Shown: piece by piece, positions 47,187 through 58,398 of the stretch
Layout of the letters: every line of letters begins with the position of its first letter
How positions within the stretch are numbered: the first letter of the stretch is position 1
Origin: Scilla litardierei
Lineage: Eukaryota; Streptophyta; Magnoliopsida; Asparagales; Asparagaceae
Length of the DNA stretch: 64,000 nt
Direction: 5' to 3'
NCBI GenBank assembly: GCA_030789695.1
Contig: CM061142.1
Coordinates: forward strand, 146,651,266 to 146,715,265
The notes under the pieces: generated by a model
Seen by the model: the letters and a program-made list of their open reading frames with translations, nothing else
The model's database searches: none
Told to the model about the DNA's origin: nothing
Position numbers and translations under genes: made by a program

Positions 47187-47927
47187 CTACACTACTGGAA
47201 AGAACACACCGTGATCAAATGGTGGATCCCGAATCTTTAATTGTGGAGGAAGTTGTTCAATTTTCTCCTTGCGCTCCTCGGCGAGTATTCTTCCTCCAAC
47301 GACTAAACTGGATCCCAGCAACGTAGCTCCCAGCATCTCTATAAGATGTTCACCTGTATCCTGCAAGAGATGAGTCACGTCAATCCATTTTAGTCTACGA
47401 TTCTTCTCAATAAAAATATTCCAAACGTAGTCGTCAAAATAGTTGAAATAAATTAAAGCAAGTTGACGACTACTCCCTGAAAGATATGCACTACTCTTGG
47501 TATGATGCTCGATCAATGGGGAGAGGGGTAAATGATTTTGGTACAAAACTGGAGGAGGGCATGGTTCTGACTCCATGGTGATAATCGCAAAACACTTGCC
47601 CCTAGCTGTCTCCTCCTCTCGTTCATCCAAAATTGCTAGCTCGTCCTCTCTTTTGCACACACTTTCTACCATGTGGATATTTTTATTCGTGTCCTCAACT
47701 TGACATGACTTGCTCGATTTTCCTGCAATAGAAGATAAAATCGTATTAGATTCTTGAAGTTGAATTTCAAAATAATTATTTTCTTCTAAGCAAGTGGCAA
47801 TCAGAGTAAGATTTTCAAAGGATTTCTGAATCTGCCGACTCCGAGCAAGGAAATTCTCCTGGAATTGATGGGATGTATCCTCCTGTGTCTGAATAATCAG
47901 GTAAACTTCCTCTTTCAAGGATTGCAA
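47187..47927 (-). CDS. Unrecognised 246-residue protein in Athila-type element 2
   Basis: I do not recognise this protein. It begins MQSLKEEVYLIIQTQEDTS, continues with Gln/Glu/Asn-rich, probably coiled-coil sequence to about residue 80, then an acidic segment (KREDELAILDEREEETARGK), a short Pro-rich patch (EPCPPPVLYQNHLPLSPL) and a more hydrophobic C-terminal half (LIYFNYFDDYVWNIFIE, HLIEMLGATLLGSSLVVGGRIL) that could be globular. There is no zinc knuckle, protease or polymerase motif. It directly follows the gag remnant in the same frame, so it may be the C-terminal part of a Gag-derived protein. It is the only sizeable frame without stops in the element. Confidence 0.5.
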   Translation of the reverse strand: MQSLKEEVYLIIQTQEDTSHQFQENFLARSRQIQKSFENLTLIATCLEENNYFEIQLQESNTILSSIAGKSSKSCQVEDTNKNIHMVESVCKREDELAILDEREEETARGKCFAIITMESEPCPPPVLYQNHLPLSPLIEHHTKSSAYLSGSSRQLALIYFNYFDDYVWNIFIEKNRRLKWIDVTHLLQDTGEHLIEMLGATLLGSSLVVGGRILAEERKEKIEQLPPQLKIRDPPFDHGVFFPVV

Positions 47928-48240
47928 AGGTACGTCTACGCTTTGCTCTTCTTGATCAAGGAACGAAGGCTCCGTTGAATCGCTCTATGAAGTCTCTTCC
48001 ATTGTTTCTTCATTTTCTTGCAGAGACTCCATATATTGCCACGCCTCTGTCGGCGTCATGACTCCCAAGAATTCCTGCAGCTGGGGTTGTAGTCCATCTA
48101 CGAAGAATGCCATGAGCTCTTCATTTGTGTACCCATGCTGCGGATAGCTCGATATTAGGTCTGTGAACCTCCTCCAGGCCTAAAAGAAAGTTTCACAGTC
48201 AGTTTGATTAAAATTAACAATTTTGAGCTTCTACATCCTA
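47928..48240 (-). pseudogene. gag: Athila-type gag remnant
   Basis: In element sense the translation gives ETFF-stop-AWRRFTDLISSYPQHGYTNEELMAFFVDGLQ, the second half of the retrotransposon gag domain (compare ETLYEAWERFKDL and HSFYNGLQP in the first Athila element). A TAG interrupts ETFF and AWRR, probably from CAG, and another TAG follows MEETS. It leads directly into the 246-residue frame. The first half of the gag domain is missing. Confidence 0.75.
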
Positions 48241-48418
48241 TGTTTGTGTGCATTAGCATACCTTGCATCATACAGATTGTTTGTGCAATAGAAATTCATA
48301 TACTCCATTTTTTTAAAAAGGTTTATATACAATAAAATCAAACAAAAATTTATATACAGTAAAGTGGAAAGATCTCACCGAAGGTCCTCTAAATGAAATA
48401 AACTGTGGTAACAAACCA
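48241..48418 (-). other. AT-rich gap before primer site
   Basis: Contains AAAAATTTATATACA repeated twice (near 48310 and 48345). It replaces what should be the N-terminal half of gag. Confidence 0.4.
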
Positions 48419-48422
48419 TTCC

Positions 48423-48487
48423 TCCCCGGCAACGATGCCAAAAACTTGGTAGGCAAACCGTTCTCCCCGGCAACGGCGCCAAAAACT
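48423..48487 (-). other. Duplicated tRNA-Asp-type primer-binding site
   Basis: In element sense TGGCGCCGTTGCCGGGGA (48467-48484) next to the LTR is followed by a second imperfect copy TGGCATCGTTGCCGGGGA (48425-48442). Each is preceded by ACCAAGTTTT, so about 42 bp including the LTR-end bases are duplicated. Confidence 0.85.
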
Positions 48488-50262
48488 TGGTGGGCCCAAA
48501 AAGGTGCTCTCTCTCAAGCGCAAGAGTCCGTACAAGTAATATAATCTGGGAGTCCAGATGTCGAATCCTCAGGAGAAAATCTGTTGAAACCACAGCTCAA
48601 ATCAAATAGAAATCCAACGTAGAGAAACTAACCACTTCAACAATGATGACGGTGATAGTGATGTGAACACGTGAACAATATGAACAAGGAAAATCGTGTA
48701 AGAAAATATCTATAAAAAGTATGCACATGGTATGGGTTCGTTAGGATCAATGATTCGTATTAATTTGGTTGACAAGTATAACGCAATGAATTCTCCTTTT
48801 GGGAGCAATTCACTGGAAAATACCCAATATAACTCAAGGAATTCTCCTTTTGGGAGCAATTCATCGGAAGATACCCTTTGGGGGGTTCAAGCACAATGTG
48901 AATAAAATCGTCGCTAAAATTATAATCTTACAACTATGGTCTGACACTCTCTTTTGGAGAGATCAAAGCTCACCCTTTTGGGGCGATCATCAACTCAATC
49001 ACTTCTTTTGGAAGATGAAAAAGAGGATTTAATAACAAAAACTACAACTTTAGCGACGTTCACGATTAAGCACGATGATTTTCAACCAAACTAACACAAA
49101 TCACATCCCCTAACTACTCCATACCATGCACAAATAAGATTTAGCTACTCATAATGCAAGAATAAACAACGTTCATAGCAAAATACATCAATCCAATAGC
49201 CAAATACAATAGAAAAGCATCAAATACGGGGTAGAAGTTTAAGAAAATATCACCCATCTTCAAGTTTAGACACCAAAACTCTCTGGAAATAAGAAAATAG
49301 CCTCTGGAATTTTACAGAATTTTTCCCTGGCGAAATACGGCTCCTAGAGCCTCCAATACGCCCAAAATACGACAGTCTTTGCTTGAATACGCCTCAAACC
49401 CCTAGAAATACCTTATATATTAGCATTGCGGGTTTAAGTTGCTATCGGGTTCACAATTCGCATCCAAACCCGAACAGAATCCGTATCCACGAACCGCTTC
49501 AAACCATAGCCATTGGATCTAGGCGGGATCTCCCCGGGGCTTGACACGTGTCACATTAAAACGGATCCGAGCGCCACCCGCATCCGCTTGCATCTTCGAG
49601 TTTGCGTCGGAGTGCATTTAAACCATTGGATCTGAGGTTGACGCTTCCGACTTCGCCACGTTGCCGCTTGGATGCGCGCTCATTTGGGCCGTTGGATTCG
49701 AATCCAACGTATGTCAGCAAGCCACGTCGCCCGGAGAAACTCCACTCCGTTGCGAGATGAAATGAAAAACGTCGACCGTTCGATCGCAATCGAACGGTCG
49801 AGATTTGATCCCGCTTTCGTTCGATGCTGCTGAGATCCGCTTCATTGTGGGCCGTAGGATGAAGATCGTGCGGCTGAAAGTAAGCCGCGTCGCCCGAGCA
49901 CTGAGCACCATCCGATGGAGCGGGAAACGTCGGGATGCGGCCACGTGTACGCCAAGATTCGTGCCAACTTTATTTTATTTCCAATAAATGGTATTCTGCA
50001 TTCAAAAAAACACAGTAATTAGCACAGATCTCAGAAAAATACAAATAAATAGTCGTTGGAATCGTGAGATCGAGACGAGGCTAGGAAAAATATAAAATGT
50101 GCAGAAATACTCCAGTAATTACTGTTTTGTTCTCAAATAAGGTGTTTTCTCTAATAAATGATGGTGTATAAAATACATTCGTATTAGAGAACAATATAAC
50201 ATCATACGAGCACAAAATAGGGCTAAATGTGGGGTTAAGTATGCAATATTAAACCCGAATCA
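48488..50262 (-). repeat. 5' LTR of Athila-type element 2
   Basis: 1775 bp, very similar to 44395-46162. - strand TATA at 49412-49419. The palindrome (49772-49801) here extends to 13-bp arms. Confidence 0.93.
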
Positions 50263-50780
50263 GGCCATGCCTTAGAAACAGCTGCGTTCACTTTGAACCG
50301 AGTTCCATCTAAAGCGGTTGAAAAGACACCATATGAGATGTGGACTGGGAGAACACCTAGTTTGTCTTTTATAAAAATTTGGGCATGTGAGGCTTATGTG
50401 AAAAGACAAGTTTAGATAAGTTAGCCCCAAAATCTTATAAATGACTTTTTGTGGGATATCCTAAAGAAACTAAAGGATATTACTTTTATAATCCCTCAGA
50501 GAACAAAGTGTTTGTTGCTCGAAATGGTGTCTTTCTAGAAAAGGAATGTATTTCTAAAAGAACCAGTGGGAGCAAAGTACACCTCGAAGAGTTTCGAGAA
50601 CCACAGGATGGTATAGAACCAACGATGGAAGTTCAACAAGTTCCACAAACAGTTGTAGAACCTGTACGAGCTACACAAGCCCCACGCAGATCTGATAGGC
50701 CATGACACAAGCCCGAGAAATATGGATTTCTCATAACGGACACTTGTGAAGTACTGCTCATAGATCAAGATGAGCCTACT
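50263..50780 (+). pseudogene. pol: Copia element 2 integrase, second part
   Basis: Resumes as ALETAAFTLNRVPSKAVEKTPYE and GRTPSLSFIKIWACEAYVKR, the end of the integrase core. A frameshift near 50405 precedes GYPKETKGYYFYNP, and a TGA at 50703 (SDRP-stop-HKPEKYGF, plausibly CGA to TGA) precedes the reverse transcriptase linker. It is the other side of the insertion at 44395. Confidence 0.88.
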
Positions 50781-52349
50781 ACCTATCAAGAAGCTGTGTC
50801 AAGTCCAGAATCTGAGAAATGGCTAGGAGCCATGAAATCTGAAATGCAATCCATGTATGATAATCAAGTTTGGACCTTGATTGATCCACCTGAAGGAGTT
50901 AAAACCATTGGGTGCAAGTGGGGTTTTAAGAAGAAAACTGACATGGATGGCAAAGTGCATACCTTTAAGGCAAGACTTGTTGCAAAAGGTTTCAAACAAA
51001 CTCATTGTATAGACTGTGATGAAACATTTTTGCCAGTTGCAATGCTTAAATCAATAAGAATTCTAATTGCCATTGCTGTGTACTATGATTACGAGATATG
51101 GCAAATGGATGTCAAAACAGCGTTTCTTAACGGAAACTTACTCGAGGATGTGTACATGACACAACCTGAGGGTTTTGTTCATTCAAAGAATTCTACAAAG
51201 GTTTGCAAGCTTCAAAGATCCATTTATGGATTAAAGCAAGCTTCTCGGAGCTGGAATCTTCGTTTTGATGAAACAGTCAAAGAGTTTGGATTCATACAAA
51301 ATGAAGATTAACCTTGTGTACACAAGAAGGTTAGTGGGAGCGCAGTAGTATTTCTTGTGTTATATGTTGATGACATATTGCTCATTGGAAATGACATCAC
51401 TATGTTGCAAACAACCAAGACTTGGTTAGGGAGTTCTTTCTCAATGAAAGATTTAGGTGAGGCTGCTTATATCCTTGGCATTAAGATCTATAGGGATAGA
51501 TCTAAAAGGATAATTGGTCTGAGTCAAAGTACATACATAGACAAAGTGTTGAATAGGTTCAGCATGCAAGAATCTAAAAGAGGATTCTTGCCAATGTCTC
51601 CTGGCATTTCTCTTAGCAAGACTCAATGTCCTATAACATCTAATGAGCGAGGTCGCATGCGTAAGATTCCTTATGCTTCGGCTATAGGATCTATCATGTA
51701 TGCCATGGTATGTACTCGACCAGACGTGTCGTATGCTTTGAGCATGACAAGAAGATACCAGTCAGACCCCGGTGAAAGTCACTGGACAGCAGTCAAGAAT
51801 ATCCTTAAGTACTTTAGAAGAACTAAGGATGCATTCGTGGTGTATGGAGGATTGGAAGATGAGCTAGTTGTAAATGGTTACACAGATGCAAGCTTCCAAT
51901 CTGATAAAGATGACTTTAAATCGCAGTCTGGATATGTGTTTATCTTAAACGGAGGTGCTGTAAGTTGGAAAAGTTCCAAGCAAAGCACTATTGTAGATTC
52001 TACAACAGAAGCTGAGTATATTGCAGCATCAGATGCAGCTAAGGAAGCACTATGGTTAAGGAAGTTCGTTACTGAACTAGGAGTAGTTCCTAGTATCACA
52101 AATCCAGTGGTTCTCTATTGTGACAACAATGGTGCTATTGCACAGGCAAAAGAGCCCAGATCTCATCTGAGATCCAAACATATACTCAGGCGTTATCATC
52201 TGATTCGAGAAATTATTAAGAATAATGACGTCGAGATATGCAGAGTACCAACAGATGACAACATTGCTGATCCACTTACCAAAGCTCTCTCACAAGCCAA
52301 ACATGATAAACATATGAGGTCTATGGGTATTAGATACTTGTATAATTAG
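50781..52349 (+). pseudogene. pol: Copia element 2 reverse transcriptase and RNase H
   Basis: One frame broken only by TAA at 51309-51311. Reverse transcriptase motifs in order: FKARLVAKGFKQ, MDVKTAFLNGNLLEDVYM, SIYGLKQASR, and an intact catalytic LYVDDILLIGND after the stop. RNase H follows with YTDASFQSDKDD, STTEAEYIAASDA, YCDNNGAI and RSKHILRRYHLIRE, ending with ADPLTKAL. The domains are complete, so apart from one stop this part is well preserved. Confidence 0.93.
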
Positions 52350-52356
52350 GCCTAGT

Positions 52357-52369
52357 GCTAGTGGGAGAT
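52357..52369 (+). other. Polypurine tract of copia element 2
   Basis: GCTAGTGGGAGAT directly precedes TGTTAGTGG of the 3' LTR. Confidence 0.85.
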
Positions 52370-53754
52370 TGTTAGTGGTTGTGCCCTAGGCCAAATGTTT
52401 GGACCTTTATGTTATGTCATTTTCATTTATAAAATGTTTCTCTTATTATTGTTATTATTATATTGCTTGCATGTTTCTTTATAATAATGTTTGAATAGTT
52501 GTTTTATACTATTCTAAGCATCCCTAATCATTCATCATTGAAGGTTTAATGAAGAATTAAGACTAGTATGAGTTTGGTAGATAATTATGAGATATTTATA
52601 TGTATGGTGATACAAATCAAACTTATAGGTACTTGTTGGAGAACATGTACTGGATAGACTCGCTATGAGATCATTACGTGGATTAGTGTCATAAATGATC
52701 TCATAATAGTTATGTCATTGAATCCTTAGACCTGAGCTCATCACAGTTTCCTACATAAGGAACACCATATATTGACATAATCAAACGTTATCTTTAATCA
52801 GATAATCATAAAGGTTATGATTGAATATGATGTGAATTATGCAGAGGAAAGTGAATGAACAAGATGGAATTTGTCCCTCTCATATGAGAGATATCTAATG
52901 GGCCCCTCGATAAGTAGGACTGAGAAATGCATGGCCGTGCTCAAATGAATGTCATTTGTTTTTTTTCAGTCTACTTAGTAAGCGAGAAATTAATTATTTG
53001 AACAATGTAAGTATGACACTGTCCGTGACTTATGTTCAAATAAGATATCGTGTGACAAAAGGATTATGATATGTTCTATTGGTTAGGTTAATATCAGACT
53101 AACGATATTCATATTAATTGGGTAGTCATAATGTCTTGCTAGAGACCAATTATGATTTGTGGGCTTCTAATCAGATTAGGTCCACTGCCAATTTAATATG
53201 AGCCTATTTGGTCGCACACAAAGAACGAAATGGATAGGATAGGGTTTAAACATGATTTCGAATATGATTTGAAATTCGTAATAAGGTGAAATATCTTAAC
53301 CGTCAGATATCGTATCTTGTTAAGATATTATCCCTAAGATATCGCCGCTTAACTAAAATACGTTAATGAGTTAACGTGGGATTCTTATCCCTAAGATAGC
53401 GTCGCGTAACTGAATGTTGTTAAGGGGTTAACGTAGGATTCGATATAAGATATAGAATCAAGATTTTCAGGTTTTACGTTTTTAATCTATCTCCTCTGTT
53501 TTTGAATAAAACAAAGAGCGAGAGAAACCCTAGTTGCGTTGAAGGAGCTAGCACCCTCGCAATTCCTACCCGTGACGTTCGCGTGTGGATACCGATTGAG
53601 GGTGGTCGTTCATACAGCAGCACCTGCAATCCGATAGATTCAGATCGTCAGAAAGGTTAGTAATCTATTCGAATCAATTAGAAACGCATGGATCTTGGTA
53701 GGTTTCTATTTTCCGATGTGTATAAATTAGTTAGGCATGATAGAAACCCTAACA
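52370..53754 (+). repeat. 3' LTR of copia element 2
   Basis: 1385 bp, collinear with 39738-41121. Confidence 0.96.
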
Positions 53755-54380
53755 CTCACTACCTCGAAGCTCGACCACCGCCTTCTGCAGTTAGCAGCAC
53801 CGCCACGGTCACCTGCCCCGCTTTGTCGCCTTCCCCTATCTGCCTACATACGTAAGTGTTTAACCATGCATGAGTGAACAATATTCATATTATACTAAGT
53901 ACATTTTATAGCATTGAGCTTGTAATATATATATAAGTTAGTGTACCATTTGTGTGGCATCTGATAGTACTCAGTACTGAATAACATCATACATAGTATA
54001 CCTTATATGTATGGTATACTTTATAAGTTATTATTGTGACATTTGAGTTATTACTGATAGTTATACATGTATATATTTCAGTGTAACTAAATAATAAATC
54101 GGTAATGTTAGTACCTTCTGTATGTTAGTATTTAGATATACATATGAGTTTAATCCCTTAAACTTGTAACAGTGAGTTTTGACCTAAGTTAGTAGTATGT
54201 ACTGTTAGTAATAATAGGGTATAAACATCCCTAAGGTAGAAAACCTAAATAAAGGAACGAATTGCTATTTTTAATTATGTTGAGACGAATCTGATTCAGA
54301 GATGTGCCTAATTCAAACAGAGAACCAGTCGTCCCATAGCAAAGCACTCGGCAGGATGAACCCTCGACCCCCGATATCAC
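53755..54380 (+). repeat. Tekay-like LTR fragment, right piece
   Basis: The GC-rich CCACCGCC leader continues across the copia insertion to about 53855, then AT-rich sequence with TATATATAAG-like words. No GGGTCGTGACA end is found before 54381, so the LTR is truncated or has diverged. Confidence 0.4.
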
Positions 54381-54803
54381 TGATCGGAGCCCGGATGCAC
54401 ACCCGGGCATGCGACTCGCTAGTCTTACCGCAAGCGTACGGTGTAGTGGCGAGCGGGTATCGAACACAGGGAGGCCTAATGACAGTGTCTTCTTCAGTCA
54501 ACCTGGATATAGGAATGGTCGAGAAATATTCGCTATAAAGCGGTCACAGTCGTTCAATTGTATAAAAGAAATAACAAATTAATAAGGACGCCTAGGGGTA
54601 GGGAATCCCCGTTACAAACCGTATCTCGTCATTGTGATTCGTAGGTGTCACAATTGCTAGACTTGAAATTCGGGTGAACTAGTTGCAACTAAATGTAGAA
54701 CCAAGCTCACGCTCTCGCGCTATTGCCGGTCTATAGCAAACCTAGGGTAGGGTCTAATCTCTTGCAAACCTTAACCTAGAAAAGCTAGCGTGAAGAACAT
54801 CAT
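54381..54803 (-). repeat. Athila-type LTR fragment
   Basis: Reverse-complement match to the R/U5 part of the LTR at 1-1264: the CGCAAGCG..GGTGTAGCGGCGAGCGGGTA-like block, GGGGATTCCC, GTGAACTAGTTGCAACTAAA and CTATAGCAAACCTAGG are shared. The terminal bases TGATCGGAGCCC give the boundary. No primer site follows it, so it is a 3' or solo LTR. It is cut at 54803 by the Tekay element. Confidence 0.8.
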
Positions 54804-57378
54804 TGTCACGACCCGCTTCCCTAAAATGGAGGCGAGACGTGAAAAGGTCCGCACGGGAGTGGAGCTGTGAAGCCCCAAACCCGATAAGCGTCAATAATAC
54901 ATAAGCAGGTCCCTGTAACCACAACAGAATAACAATAATAACACAAGGAGAGACTGAAATAAAATCTCACATCTCAAATATTGTCCAACAAGAAAAATAA
55001 GTCCAACATCCAGAAAAGCCACCAGGCTAAAAGAAAAGAGTCTAAGGCCCAGAACAAGGCCAACAAAAGCAACAACAACAAGTATGGGTGCTACGCACCG
55101 ATAACAAAACAACTGTCTAACAAAAGTAAAACACAACGAAGACACTAGGACTGGTCCCCAGTGTCCACGTACTCCCCGTCAAACACAAGCTCGGGCTCGG
55201 CGTCAGTAAACACCTCGTCCTCAACAAGGTACTCAGGCTCAGGATCTAACATGTGTCACCCAAAAGAGTAAAGGGGCACATGTCAGCAAGTCTAAAAGAC
55301 TTGAGCAAGGAAACTGGAAGTAAGGCTCTAGCAACCTAGCAGTTTAGTATGCATGACATGGCAGTTATAACATGAGAGCACAATTAAAATATGGCAAGGC
55401 AATTTGTACAAGAGAACAATCATTGGGACAAGACAAGACAAGACAAGAGTAGCCAAGCTACTATCAATCTCAATCAATTCACTATTCACGTTGTTTTGTA
55501 GATTGTTTACGCCTTACAGCTGAATGGTTTTACATTCGCTGATTGGCCGCTTAACAACTACCCCAAACCCAAGAGTTTACGCCTTACCACTGCAGTTGCT
55601 GATCGGGCAGACTCCCAGTTGATTGGTCGCTTAGCTCTTACCCCCAATACCCACACGTAATGGAGCCAGGGTCCCTGAACATGAGCCCAGCAAGTGAGCC
55701 AGGGTTGCCCCGCACATGAGCTCGCATTATTAAACATTTGGCGTAGGGGTGCACCTAGCCGGAAACACGCAATTCAGGCATTGGCTATCAACCAACACAT
55801 GGCCCGCTTCTGGAACACGAGCCAGGAACACAAGCATTTGTAGCAAAGCTACGTAATCACAGAAACACTTAAAGAATGCATGACATGACATTTGACTTGC
55901 GTACCGTTAATGAAAGTAAACATGACATGGTAATTGTGCAACATGCTATATGTGTTGGAACTAGCTTCGTTGTCAAGCTAGTCCCCCAACTTGCGCCTAG
56001 GCGAGTATCATTTCGTCGCCTAGCCTCTTTTACGCCTACAACAAGCAAATGGCCTAAAACATGGCCTAAACCCTAAGTGGCAAGTTTCACTTGCCTAGCA
56101 CCGGAGATGTCGACTACTTCGTCACACGGATGCCAATCTACGGGGAAATCGCTGTTTTGGGGGAACAATCAACAAACAACATGAAATTTTATTAGGGTTT
56201 CATAAAAATACCAATATGCTATAAAACAACGGTAGATCGATTTCTTACCAAGAGGAGACGGAAGAAACACTCCGGGGAACCCTAGGATCAGATCTGGAAA
56301 AGATTGGAGAAGTTTGGGAGAACTAGGGTTTTGGGGGATTTGGGGATTTTGATGGGTTTTGGTGAGATTTTGGGGAAGATGAGAGGTAGATAGAGTGAAT
56401 GGATGGTTTGGATGATGGATTTAGGGCTTGGAATGGAGAAATGAAGCTTGGAGGAAGATGGGGGCTGAAGGGGGAAGATTTTAGGGTTTTGGGTCGTGTT
56501 GGAGAAGAAGAAAACGTTTGGGTTGGGTTTAAATAGGATGGGCTGGCGGCTGCCCAGAAATTAGGGTTTTAACACTGGTTAGTCGGTCAAAGAGCAACCA
56601 CTGACCGACTAGTTTGGCAACTAGTCGGTCGGTCGACCAACGCAGACCGACTAAGTGCAAACAGTAACTCCTGAACGAAAATAGGATTTAGAGTTAGTCG
56701 GTCCATGAACACATACTGACCGACTAGTTTATCATCTAGTCGGTCGATGAACGTTCTTAGACCGACTAAGAGTAAACAGTAACTCGACTGTACAGTAGAA
56801 CCAAGAATTAGTCGGTCTAAGTACAAAACTTAACCGACTAGTTTAACAACTAGTCGGTCGAAAGATGAACTTAGACCGACTAAGAATGAACAGTACTGAT
56901 ACTAAAATTTAGATGATGTGTTAGTCGGTTAAAGAAGCATTGCTGACCGACTAGTTTGCAACCTAGTCGGTCAACCAACGTTCTTAGACCGACTAACGAT
57001 AAACAGTAACTCCTGAGAAATTTAGAAAGCTAACTAGTCGGTCCAAGAAGGATTGCCGACCGACTGGATCGTCATCTAGTCGGTCGGTGGCCCTTCTTAC
57101 ACCGGCTAATAAGCACCAAAAGTTCCGATACGGAGCGCGGGGCCCCGGGATCGATTCCTAAGACTCCTAGGCTTGATCTAACAGTTAGATACGACCGTTA
57201 TGAAGTCCGTCACGAGTGACATACTTCGAAATCGACAATCCTAAGGAAGAAGCGAGAAAATACGACGAATCGATCGAAAATGAAATCTACGGAGACGAAA
57301 ACCACACGAGAGGAGAAAATCCACCAAAACATATATTATATTATATTAAATCCAGATACATGAAATGCAGTCGTTACA
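54804..57378 (-). repeat. 3' LTR of Tekay element
   Basis: 2575 bp, in element sense TGTAACGACTGC to GGGTCGTGACA. The R/U5 half resembles the LTR at 22907-25852; the U3 half does not and carries the palindrome array. Confidence 0.95.
56528..57115 (-). promoter_or_regulatory. Tekay U3: inverted-repeat array and TATA-like box
   Basis: About twenty alternating copies of TAGTCGGTC and GACCGACTA over 530 bp (56580-57110), often as pairs ACCGACTAG..CTAGTCGGT. In element sense they lie upstream of TATTTAAA (56528-56535). In the 5' LTR the TATA-like box is at 63931-63938 and the array begins at 63981. Confidence 0.65.
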
Positions 57379-57394
57379 TCCTCCCCAACTTAAG
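57379..57394 (-). other. Polypurine tract of Tekay element
   Basis: In element sense CTTAAGTTGGGGAGGA directly precedes the 3' LTR. Confidence 0.85.
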
Positions 57395-57424
57395 AAAAAT
57401 TCCGTCCTCGGAATTTCCAAATAC

Positions 57425-58327
57425 TCACGAGTCCGGAAACAAAAGTGGGAAACGCTCTCGCATCTCATCCTCATTCTCCCAAGTAGACTCTCCATGTGAA
57501 CCGTGTCGCCACATCACCCTCACAAGATTGACAATCTTGTTCCGAAGAGATTTCTGACGCCTGTCCAGAATCTGCACTGGATGCTGGTCATACGTCATAT
57601 CGGGGCGAACGGTAATCTCCGAAAAATCCACCGCATGAGACGGATCGCTAATGTATCGACGAAGCTGCGACACATGGAAAACATTGTGAACTCCTTCCAA
57701 AGATGGCGGCAAGGCCAAGCGATACGCTACCTCGCCAACCCTCTCCAAAATGTCAAACGGTCCAATGTATCGCAGGCTCAACTTTCCACGCTTCCCGAAA
57801 CGAATCACACCACGATTCGGGGAAATCTTCAAGAACACATGGTCGCCCGGCTGAAACTCCAAAGGACGACGTTTAGCATCCGCCCAATGCTTAAAACGGT
57901 CCTGAGCAATCCTCAACCTCTCCCGAATATTCCTGACGATATCCACGGCCTCCACGATCATCTCAGGTCCCAACAACTCCCGATCTCCAACGTCATCCCA
58001 ACTCAATGGCGATCGACATTTCCTCCCATAAAGAGCGGCGAAAGGCGCCATGCCAATACTCGCCTGGAAGCTGTTGTTGTAAGAGAACTCCACCAAATGT
58101 AGATGGTCCTCCCACGAACCCTTGAAATCCAACATGCACGCCCTCAGCATGTCTTCCAAAATCTGAATCGTCCTCTCGGACTGGCCATCCGTCTACGGAT
58201 GGTACGCCGTGCTGAAACTCAGACGCGTACCCAAGCTCTTCTGCAAACTCTGCCAGAACTGAGATGTGAATCTCGTGTCTCTGTCAGACACGATACTCAC
58301 GGGGACTCCATGAAGTCGCACAACCTC
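57425..58327 (-). pseudogene. pol: Tekay integrase C-terminal part and chromodomain
   Basis: This is the last exon-like part of the polyprotein. It opens with [20 protein letters not shown] (second catalytic Asp) and, after a TAG in YHP-stop-TDGQSERT (plausibly CAG to TAG), the catalytic Glu. Then come LVEFSYNNSFQASIGMAPF, the GPX-type LSLRYIGPFDILERVG region and YRLALPPSL. The C-terminus has the Tekay chromodomain pattern (QILDRRQKSLRNKIVNLVRV, ESTWENEDEMRERFP). A chromodomain would direct insertion to heterochromatin. The frame after the intron matches the frame before it. Confidence 0.92.
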
Positions 58328-58398
58328 CTGCACGATTCACGTTACATCACTATCCAAACTAGGAAAGGAAAATAAAACGGAGAGTAAAAGAATTTTAC
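58328..58398 (-). other. Candidate intron 2, inside integrase
   Basis: 71 bp, in element sense GTAAAATTC...CGTGCAG, T-rich, with TGTAAC about 20 bases before the AG. Removing it joins RRYME to EVVRLHG, exactly the length of the family sequence, and corrects the frame (71 is not a multiple of three). Confidence 0.7.

Larger units (their letters stand above)
44395..50262 (-). mobile_element. Athila-type non-autonomous LTR element with novel ORF
   Basis: Two LTRs of 1768 and 1775 bp, a GGCCA target duplication, and an Athila-type tRNA-Asp primer site next to the right LTR show orientation on the - strand. The 2.3-kb interior contains only a gag remnant (47928-48240) and one 246-residue frame (47187-47927); there is no protease, polymerase or integrase. 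The pattern fits a TR-GAG element dependent on an autonomous Athila relative. Confidence 0.9.
39738..53754 (+). mobile_element. Ty1/copia retrotransposon 2 (14 kb including nested element)
   Basis: LTRs of 1384 and 1385 bp, initiator-Met primer site, copia order gag-PR-INT-RT-RNase H, and polypurine tract. The flanks CTCAA (39733-39737) and CTCAC (53755-53759) match at four of five bases, a probable target duplication with one mutation. The LTRs differ by roughly 2-3 percent by eye. Its integrase is split by the element at 44395-50262. Confidence 0.95.
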
